Source of the DNA: Natronosalvus caseinilyticus
GTDB taxonomy: Archaea; Halobacteriota; Halobacteria; Halobacteriales; Natrialbaceae
DNA length: 64,000 nucleotides
Assembly: GCF_017357105.1 (NCBI RefSeq)
Contig: NZ_CP071596.1
Span: 1,116,001-1,180,000, forward strand
Reading direction: 5' to 3'
The notes below the pieces were generated by a model. That model was not told the DNA's origin. It was given only the letters and a program-made list of their open reading frames with translations, and did not search any database. The position numbers and the translations under genes are program-made. Positions 25,000 to 31,467 of the stretch are shown here, one piece after another (the stretch's first letter is position 1; each line of letters opens with the position of its first letter).

Positions 25000-25099
25000 A
25001 CAAGCAGGAACCGGTATCTCACAGCAGGCAATTGCCTCTCAACTCCAGCGAGAGACGCGGAGAATCCTCGGCAATACCCTCACTGTGCTGGAGACCTGA
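25000..25099 (+). pseudogene. C-terminal fragment of an HTH-10 regulator
   Basis: The frame reads GTGISQQAIASQLQRETRRI and ends LGNTLTVLET stop. This matches the last helix of the HTH-10 genes in the array (GITQQAIASRLRRGIKQILG). Nothing of the N-terminal 85% is left, and the fragment begins right where the tail of repeat j ends. It is a scar of a deletion or cassette exchange at the repeat. Confidence 0.7.
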
Positions 25100-25133
25100 A
25101 CTCGAATCTATATAAGGAAGTTGTATAGACAAA

Positions 25134-25526
25134 ATGAAGTCTCACGTGGAGCGGTCTCTTCAAGTCGAGTATACAATGTTCACGGAAACCGACTCCTCGC
25201 CAATGATCCCCGGAAGAGATACGCTCCTTCTCGCGCTCGCCAATCGGCACTGTCGTTTTGTCATCGAATACTTCAAAAACGCGCCCGAAGACCACGCTAC
25301 CGTCGACGACATTGCAACCGCGTTCGCCCGACGTGACCACGCAGACGAGACCCGGGTTGCAATCCGGCTCCACCACGCTGCACTCCCCAAACTGGACGAC
25401 GCTGGACTCGTTGACTACGACAGGCGGACCAAAACGGTCCGATATCACGGTCACTCGCAACTCGAACAGATAGCGGAGCGCTTCTCCGAGTCCCCCAACT
25501 GCCATGGAGGAGTGAGTAGTCCATGA
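25134..25526 (+). CDS. DUF7344-type winged-helix protein
   Basis: A 130-residue protein with the DUF7344 core: LLLALANRHCRFVIEYFKNAPEDHATVDDIA, then AIRLHHAALPKLDDAGLVDYDRRTKTVRYHG. A TATATAAGG box lies 20-25 bases before the ATG, supporting a leaderless mRNA. An internal ATG at 25176 is a possible alternative. The stop overlaps the start of the HalOD1 gene (ATGA), so the two are translationally coupled, an arrangement common in haloarchaea. Confidence 0.8.
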   Translation: MKSHVERSLQVEYTMFTETDSSPMIPGRDTLLLALANRHCRFVIEYFKNAPEDHATVDDIATAFARRDHADETRVAIRLHHAALPKLDDAGLVDYDRRTKTVRYHGHSQLEQIAERFSESPNCHGGVSSP

Positions 25527-25816
25527 CGCAAGACAGGTCCAGGCAAGCGAGCAAGACACGGGGATGGTACACCCCTGATCAGGACCGCTCGTTAACCGAA
25601 GCGGTGCTTGACGCTATCGAGGACTATAAGGGGGAAGATCTCCTGCGAGCAGATTTCGTCCTCTACGAGGACGTAAACCCTGACGCTCTCAATTCCCTCT
25701 TTCGCCCCGATGCACAGTCGAGAACGACCGTGACGTTCGACACCGACGGGGTCACGGTCGAACTCCGGGGGAATGGCGGGGTCGAGATCCGCGTCACGGA
25801 CCGATCAGTCGACTAA
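25523..25816 (+). CDS. HalOD1 output-domain protein
   Basis: A 97-residue HalOD1 protein: SLTEAVLDAIEDYKGEDLLRADFVLYEDVNPDALNSLF is the signature first half, and TTVTFDTDGVTVELRGNGGVEI is the beta-hairpin end. HalOD1 domains are haloarchaeal output modules of signalling proteins or stand alone, with unknown activity. Translationally coupled to the DUF7344 gene; together they fill segment j-k. No sensor domain is present. Confidence 0.85.
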   Translation: MTQDRSRQASKTRGWYTPDQDRSLTEAVLDAIEDYKGEDLLRADFVLYEDVNPDALNSLFRPDAQSRTTVTFDTDGVTVELRGNGGVEIRVTDRSVD

Positions 25817-25890
25817 GTGGCCGAAGATGGTCCAGAACGCGCTCTGGAGCCAGTATCGGATAGACGACCACTGCCGCGATGAGTGCTTCA

Positions 25891-25960
25891 CTGTACTGAG
25901 TGCTCACCACTTCGGAGATCGATCTAAATCTCGTACTGCTTTCACGCCTTGTATTTAGCA
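25891..25960 (+). repeat. Array repeat, copy k (left half, right end of the array)
   Basis: Upstream box CTGTACTGAGTGCTCACC, then TTCGGAGATCGATCTAAATCTCG as in copy g, and left arm TTGTATTTAGCA at 25949-25960. No right arm follows before the recombinase B stop codon at 26023. Confidence 0.75.
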
Positions 25961-26022
25961 CGACTTCTGAAATATGCCACTGACCAAGCGTTTCAACAGA
26001 GCCGTTCTTCCTCAATCCTCGA

Positions 26023-27138
26023 TTACTCCTCTAGAAGCGACCGACGCAATACCTCCTGGCGCTGGCGCATTTTGTCCTCCTCCGACCGAACATCGTAATG
26101 CTCGTCGATGATCGCCGGTGAGACGTTACATCGCTCGCTCACGACCTGTACGTCGACGCCAGACCGGAGGAGCTGCGTGATGTACCCTCGACGGATCGGG
26201 TGGGGCGTCACGCTCGAGGGACACTTCGACGCAAGATCGAGATCGGTGGCCGCGCTGCATTCATCTGGATCTCGATCGTGCGGACACTCAAGACCGATGA
26301 GGCATGGTCGGGACCACTTGTAGACGTACTTTCGAATCGTCGACTTGGCGATTCGACCCTGTGTGGTAGCGAGTAGCGGCACCCGGTCGTGCTGGTCGGT
26401 CACGTCGGGCCGCTGGTGCTCGAGGTAGTCGTCGAGTACCTCGCACGCCTCGTCGGAGAGTCCGACTCGACGCTCGCCTCGAGTACCGTTCTTAATCGGT
26501 GTGTCGGTCTCCGGTCGGTGGACGACGGTCAGGTGGGGGACCTCGGCGTCGCATCGGTAGTCATCGATGTCGAGCGCCCGAGCGGCTCCCATTCGCATCC
26601 CCGTCTCAGACAGGACGAGCCAGACGACGTGCTCGGTCGAGGCGTACTCGTACTTCCTGAGGTGCTCGAGGATCGTTCGGGCACGGTCGGCGTGGATGAC
26701 CGTCTCGCGGGCGTTTTCGCCGTCGGGGATCGCCGGCGACTTGACTTTCTTGAAGAGGCCGGACTCGACCGAGTTGATCGTCTCACACCACTCGACGAAG
26801 ACGCGTAACGTGTCCATCTGCGTCTTCTCGCTTACGACGTTGAGGTCCTCGCGTCGCCAGACGCGATACTCGTGGAGGTCGCGGGCGGTCAGGTCGTTGA
26901 GGTTCTCGAGGTCGCGCTCGCGACACCAGTCGACGAAGAAGCCGAGCCGGGATCGGTGCGCGTCGACCGTCGACTGTCGACAGTCGCGCGCCTTGTCTTC
27001 GAGGTAGAGTCCGAGAGCTTTCTCCGGTTCGATTGGCTCGAGGCTTGTCTCCGTCGCTTCGTGGAGCTGTCGGAGCAACCGCTCGGCATCCGACTCCTCG
27101 ACGATCGTGGGGACGTGATTTGTCTGACTCATTGGCAT
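26023..27138 (-). CDS. Tyrosine recombinase B, right boundary of the repeat array
   Basis: A 371-residue tyrosine recombinase homologous over its length to recombinase A (shared LGFFVDWCRERDLENLNDL, SEKTQMDTLRVF, RMGAARALDIDDY, HRPETDTPIKNGTRGERR). The catalytic Arg, HPIRRG and Tyr (EHYDVR) are intact, and the same Cys cluster is kept (RPCLIGLECPHDRDPDEC...KCPSS). It carries ~35 extra N-terminal residues. Its ATG overlaps the CopG-type gene by ten bases, so a small DNA-binding protein is co-expressed with it. It points into the array from the right. Confidence 0.93.
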   Translation of the reverse strand: MPMSQTNHVPTIVEESDAERLLRQLHEATETSLEPIEPEKALGLYLEDKARDCRQSTVDAHRSRLGFFVDWCRERDLENLNDLTARDLHEYRVWRREDLNVVSEKTQMDTLRVFVEWCETINSVESGLFKKVKSPAIPDGENARETVIHADRARTILEHLRKYEYASTEHVVWLVLSETGMRMGAARALDIDDYRCDAEVPHLTVVHRPETDTPIKNGTRGERRVGLSDEACEVLDDYLEHQRPDVTDQHDRVPLLATTQGRIAKSTIRKYVYKWSRPCLIGLECPHDRDPDECSAATDLDLASKCPSSVTPHPIRRGYITQLLRSGVDVQVVSERCNVSPAIIDEHYDVRSEEDKMRQRQEVLRRSLLEE

Positions 27139-27338
27139 AATTCCTCGACGAACGCGGCGAGCGATCCGTCCGGATAGAACTCCATGATTCGATCCGGATT
27201 TTCGTCAACGTAGTACTCTACTGCCCGGGCGACAAGCTTCGATTTCGTAAGACCAGTCTCGTCGGCGGCCCGCTCGAGTCGCTGGGCGACGTCGGTCGGG
27301 ACCCGGCCGGAGACGGGCTTCGTTTGGGGCTTTCCCAT
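27129..27338 (-). CDS. CopG/ribbon-helix-helix protein co-expressed with recombinase B
   Basis: A 69-residue protein: MGKPQTKPVSGRVPTDVAQRLERAADETGLTKSKLVARAVEYYVDEN in overlapping parts is a ribbon-helix-helix domain (a basic strand followed by two helices). These proteins bind operators as dimers. It lies directly upstream of recombinase B and overlaps its start by ten bases, so it is a plausible regulator or accessory (directionality) factor; the role is inference. The start at 27338 is preferred to a codon five residues upstream. Confidence 0.8.
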   Translation of the reverse strand: MGKPQTKPVSGRVPTDVAQRLERAADETGLTKSKLVARAVEYYVDENPDRIMEFYPDGSLAAFVEELCQ

Positions 27339-27353
27339 GCACCCGACGTTCAA

Positions 27354-28522
27354 CTCGTACTATATAAGCGGACCATTTAATTGGTGGGTTGGTGAAAACC
27401 GCTAGGTGACGGAGGGGTAATGGTGATTCTAATGGTGAACGCAAAATTTGACAAACTAGCGAAATCGGATTGTTTCCCCACGCTACATTTTAGATAATGT
27501 GTTTGGGGAAGAATATTATATCGCGCGCGGTCGATCAGACTGATTCATGGTCTCCTGTACCATTAGTTGGTGGAGTTCGGCCAATCCAATGGTGAAATTC
27601 GACTGTTTAGCGATTCCACGACGATCACATCGGACTGGATGCAACACATTACCCTGGAGCTGCGATTGCGTCGGATCGATCATATCCAAATGGAAGATGG
27701 ACCGCTCTCGAGAATAATCGAAAGCTCACGAACAGCAACGCCCAACCGTTACGTGGGGGTTACACCCCGCTTTGGCCAATTGAGTCGGTTCTAGTTACCG
27801 GTCCCGGCGATCGGCCTCGAGCCCCGGTTGAGCCACTGGTCATCGAGTCGGATTTACCGTTAGCGGGGCGAATAGGGCCAACGGTCGGGTTCAGTAGTCG
27901 GGTTTGTGGGCCGTATGCGACAACTACGAATCGGCTCAATTAGGGCCTTCTCGTCGGTCGATCTGGCGGAATTCGGATTGTGATTCAAACGGGTTAGCCG
28001 GGGACGTCAACGGGTCGGTCGCCTCCCCCGGTTTTCGGTCAGTTGGTGAGTCATTATTTGATGGGATTCTCTGCTCTTTCGAGTCATCGGGCCAATTCGC
28101 TAGATGAAGCGGCGGAATTGGCGACGGGTGCTATCGACGGCTCACCAGCAAAACCGACATCTTCGTCAGCTGAGATGGCGATATTCGGATATCGGGAATG
28201 GCGGGAGGATTCGGATACTATCTCGTCAGTCACTTCGGATTGAGGACCGGTGTCACCAAACGGCGCATGGTCGGTTGTGGAGTAGGCTGAATTCCTCTAT
28301 TTTGGCACGTAACATGAGGGTAACGTACGGATTGTACTCCTCAAGGTTGATGACCTCGATAATCCGTCTCCGATACGAGTAGTGACCCACTGTCTGTTGC
28401 CCATATATTCCCAATAGAAATCATATGCCTAATAGGAAAGAGTCCACAGCGATCGTGCTGGAATTCAGTTCCTCCGAGAACGGTTCTTCCGTTACCAGGG
28501 GGTATAGGGCGTTCTCTCTGTC
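27354..28522. other. 1.2-kb gene-poor stretch
   Basis: I see no convincing gene here. Short frames exist on both strands but have poor codon bias and no recognisable domain. The stretch is rich in CCAAT/ATTGG and GGTTAG/GGTCGG-like words and starts with the TATA region of the CopG-recombinase operon. It may be decayed element DNA. Confidence 0.4.
27474..27510 (+). repeat. Imperfect hairpin upstream of the recombinase B operon
   Basis: TTCCCCA, ACATT, AATGT and TGGGGAA form a nested 37-base inverted repeat about 135 bases before the CopG start. It could be an operator, an att core or a terminator; none can be chosen from sequence alone. Confidence 0.4.
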
Positions 28523-29133
28523 TTGATCGACCAACCCTCTTCCGTGCATACTGTGACCGTGCCGATTTATTCGCGATGGAGCGATGGCGTCGAGGAAATC
28601 ATCTGTAGTCACCGACGACTCTACCAGCAGAGCGCCCAGGCCGGGCTCTACGACGATCGGTTTGGTGAGGAACTCGCCCACCTGTGGGACCACAACCGGA
28701 CGAAGACGTATTACCGGCTCGGGATCGGACCGAGGAGCAAGCCGAGGCGATGCACGATTCGCCACCAATTTCCACCAAGGTCTCGGTTCTACGAGTCGGA
28801 TTAAACACGAGTACATCCGCGATTGGTGACCTCGAGAAGATCCGTGGAACGGTTGGGTGGGTTCGCGCTGGCGTGAGTACCGAGACGACGGCGACCACGT
28901 ACAGTGATGGGCAGCCGGGGAATTTCAAGATCTACAAGGCGTATCATGACCGACTCCGGCGAGTGGGCGGTTGGTACTGCTTCGTGGTGTACTGGTCACA
29001 TGGCCGCTCTGGATTGACGATCGTCAAAGACCAGATGTGTAAGGCTTCAAGCCTCCTGTTACTTCGTTGGCATGGTGGAGGAAATCACCGTGGGACCCAA
29101 CAGGCGAAAATTGGTATTAGCGAGGTGTTATAA
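28523..29133 (+). pseudogene. Frameshifted accessory gene (haloarchaeal uncharacterised family)
   Basis: Two plus-strand frames join near 28725-28735. The first reads SDGVEEIICSHRRLYQQSAQ and WDHNRTKTYYRLGIGPR; the second continues with EEQAEAMHDSPPI and ends KAYHDRLRRVGGWYCFVVYW and WHGGGNHRGTQQAKI. The second part resembles an uncharacterised family common in haloarchaeal accessory DNA (the GWYCFVVY and WHGGGxHRGTxQAKI motifs). One frameshift separates the halves. Function unknown. Confidence 0.55.
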
Positions 29134-29173
29134 TCGAGTGGTGGTTGGATAAGAATTCCGTCCAAAAATCCAT

Positions 29174-29890
29174 TTATCGCTTGAAATACGTTCTCTCAAA
29201 CAATTGGGTAGAAAGAATCCGTTCCCCAGCCCGATCTACGTAAATCATAGAAGTTCCAATGACGATACTGGTAAAAAAATGAACCAAAGCTAAACCGATC
29301 ACCACACCAAACATTACTTCATCTTGGGCTGCACGAATACTTTCATCGAATACACCAGTTTGCAAGTGCCAGACGCTAAGCAAAGCTGCTGCCAAATATG
29401 GGGAATAGGGAATTAAGTTTTCAAGAAGAGATCCCCCATCATATTTAATTACCGCCCCATCTTTCTGGACGAACGAAATGTATGATATCGAGAAACCAAA
29501 TGTCATACTGTAGTCAATGAGCGGAACGGTACCCTCTGAATATCGATTCATGACACTCACAACTGATAATATAAGACTTCCTAAGCAAAACATGATGACA
29601 ATATATGCGCTGAATCGAAGAAATTGACCTTGAGCGAGTGCGTAGGAAGCGCAGTTGGAAGCCTTATTTATGACAACAAACGCAATGATCACGAAGATGA
29701 TTAGGCTTCCTCCAATGCCTGCTTGGACTTCAATGCTCATCTCATCCGGTAGCTGGGTAAGGTAAACAGAGAGAGCAGCGAAGAGACCTAGTATCGCAAA
29801 TAATTCATAATTCGTAGCGAAAAAGAAATCTAGTGAAGGGGATTCTACTTGTTCCGTTTTTTGATCCCTGCTAGATGGGGCCCCGGGCAT
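29174..29890 (-). CDS. Uncharacterised membrane protein
   Basis: A 238-residue protein with five or six hydrophobic segments (around residues 28-46, 55-76, 90-112, 160-180 and 198-220) and no motif I recognise. Its codons are AT-rich compared with the chromosome, consistent with acquired DNA. The neighbours are pseudogenes and the candidate defence operon, so a role as membrane effector or immunity protein is possible but unsupported. Confidence 0.6.
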   Translation of the reverse strand: MPGAPSSRDQKTEQVESPSLDFFFATNYELFAILGLFAALSVYLTQLPDEMSIEVQAGIGGSLIIFVIIAFVVINKASNCASYALAQGQFLRFSAYIVIMFCLGSLILSVVSVMNRYSEGTVPLIDYSMTFGFSISYISFVQKDGAVIKYDGGSLLENLIPYSPYLAAALLSVWHLQTGVFDESIRAAQDEVMFGVVIGLALVHFFTSIVIGTSMIYVDRAGERILSTQLFERTYFKR

Positions 29891-30145
29891 TACGCTAATA
29901 TTTCACCTCACAATCAAAAGGAAACCGATATTGTCTGAGGAAATGATCAAAACAAATTTGGATTCATTGAGGCTATTACTGGGTAAGATATTTTCCCAAT
30001 TATTGTGTTCTCTTCTTACTTTTGAATGCCATTGTGAAATTTAAGCAAACTGTTCTCGGTGATGGCCAGCGCAATAGGAGGTCGTGTTCGTAACAGCGCG
30101 CGTTCTGCGCGCCGCAAGATTACCTTGCCCCCTTAGGGGCAGTGT

Positions 30146-30361
30146 TCAACCCCAATGGTCAGGTTTGCTACGCTCCTCGAGTTGGGCTGGTACTTCACAT
30201 GGTGCGAGACCGTGTTGGTTGGCGATCTCGTTGGCTAATTCAATCGCATGGTTTTCAGTGGGAGTCCTTCCATTTTCTTGAGCCAGTTGAACCAGGGCGT
30301 GAACAATGAGCAAGTCATCCTGGGGATGTCGCATTGTGACCGCTGTTCGCTGCCCCTTCAT
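30146..30361 (-). CDS. Small hypothetical protein
   Basis: A ~71-residue frame, including MRHPQDDLLIVHALVQLAQENG and ELANEIANQHGLAPCEVPAQL. It has protein-like composition and predicted helices but no recognisable family. The frame stays open upstream into a remnant of the array repeat, which is not coding. It may be a late fragment of a larger gene. Confidence 0.35.
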   Translation of the reverse strand: MKGQRTAVTMRHPQDDLLIVHALVQLAQENGRTPTENHAIELANEIANQHGLAPCEVPAQLEERSKPDHWG

Positions 30362-30424
30362 TGATAAACCCTCGTAGGTGGCTCTGTTGAACCCCTTTCT
30401 CTCGATGATAGGTTTCAAGGGTCG

Positions 30425-30455
30425 TGCTGAATACAGAGCGTGTATCTTACACATA
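30425..30455 (+). repeat. Remnant of the array repeat outside recombinase B (copy l)
   Basis: The right arm TGCTGAATACAG and the following AGAG are exact, then CGTGTATCTTACAC. No left arm is present. It lies 3.3 kb outside the recombinase-bounded block, so the block was once larger or the repeat moves independently. Confidence 0.7.
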
Positions 30456-30564
30456 TAAACAGATTGAAAACAGTATTACCGATAAGCGCGTGGATATTAC
30501 CGGTCAAATCAATCGAGATACTATCGATCCACAGCTCCTGTCGCCTCTACAAGAGCCGTTCCGC

Positions 30565-31266
30565 TCAGATTTTCCCGGCCCGAACGAGATCATTGTACCT
30601 GTCGTCCACAATATATCCTGTCAAGCCGAGGAAGAACAGGGCTGTGAGCGCCAGATTCGCGTCAAAATGAGCATCGGGGTGGCCGTGCATGATCCAGTGC
30701 CGGTGCTTGAAGAATTTCTCCCATTTGTCCTTGAACGCCGAACTATCCCCTTCTTCTAGGTTCATCGGGGCATACTGGCCAAACCAGCGTTTCACCGCTT
30801 CCTCCTTGTCACCGCCCCAATAGACGTCCTCTCCGATATTGTTGGGATCCGATCCAGTCAGGTTCGGATCTTTTTCGCATAGCCAGCTGATGAGGGCGTC
30901 ATGCGTTGAGATGGCCAGATAGAGTGTCTCGTAATAGTTAGATGCCCCCGTATCATCCCACTCGTCGACGAATGCCAGCTCACATTCCTCCATCCGACTC
31001 GCCAACTTTTCCAGATCGTCGTCGTTTGCGGACTCAAGACCTTCCCGAGCTTCTACCGCCCACGTGATCGCGACCTGAACCGCCTCTTTCTGAATCTGAT
31101 GATTCGCCGGATCGTAGTTCCACGGATACTCGATATCGATCTGTGCCTCTGCCAACGCCCGTGCTGCATCAAAGTAGTCCTTGGCGTTATTTGCGGCAAC
31201 AACCGCTTTTGCGAGCGCTTCATTGTCGATATCAATCGACGGAGGCGTGAATTCGAAGTCGATCAT
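30565..31266 (-). CDS. HEPN-type predicted ribonuclease
   Basis: A 233-residue, mostly helical acidic protein. Near the C-terminus WEKFFKHRHWIMHGHPDAHF holds Arg189 and His194, the R-x4-H motif of HEPN ribonucleases, and is followed by a helix ALTALFFLGLTGYI. HEPN domains are RNases of toxin-antitoxin, CRISPR and abortive-infection systems. It lies downstream of the ABC ATPase operon on the same strand, 200 bases away, with a degenerate stretch between. Membership in the same system is inference. Confidence 0.65.
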   Translation of the reverse strand: MIDFEFTPPSIDIDNEALAKAVVAANNAKDYFDAARALAEAQIDIEYPWNYDPANHQIQKEAVQVAITWAVEAREGLESANDDDLEKLASRMEECELAFVDEWDDTGASNYYETLYLAISTHDALISWLCEKDPNLTGSDPNNIGEDVYWGGDKEEAVKRWFGQYAPMNLEEGDSSAFKDKWEKFFKHRHWIMHGHPDAHFDANLALTALFFLGLTGYIVDDRYNDLVRAGKI

Positions 31267-31467
31267 TACCTGTGGTCACTCGTCAAACCCTTGATAGACT
31301 TTCTGCATTTCCTTACAAAGCATTCCGCTCACCCGATTGAACGAGTGAACTGCACCTCTCCCGCCCGCGGTAGATACGCCACATCAACCTCAGCACCCAG
31401 GTCAGCCGCGTTGTCTCACAATCGATCGATATCCGCCGAAACAGGTGAGGTTGAGATATTGAAGGGA
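31267..31467 (-). pseudogene. Degenerate coding remnant between the HEPN and ABC ATPase genes
   Basis: Minus-strand fragments such as DLGAEVDVAYLPRAGEVQFT and, in another frame, MLCKEMQKVYQGFDE stop look like pieces of a small broken gene next to the HEPN gene. A nucleotidyltransferase (HEPN/MNT) partner is one possibility, but no catalytic motif survives. Confidence 0.35.

Larger units (their letters stand above)
9509..27338. mobile_element. Integron-like cassette array bounded by two inward-facing tyrosine recombinases
   Basis: Ten complete copies, one half copy and one left-end copy of a single-orientation intergenic repeat divide this block into segments of one to five genes. Related recombinases close both ends, and both 3' ends point inward. 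Gene orientation varies, but repeat orientation does not. Gene functions are unrelated from segment to segment. This is what a site-specific cassette array would look like; an alternative is a genomic island colonised by a MITE-like hairpin element. Confidence 0.6.

Noticed and set aside
10585-25960. Reading the repeats as solo MITEs
   Set aside because: I see no target duplications around them and conservation extends past the arms on both sides; kept as the main alternative rather than excluded.
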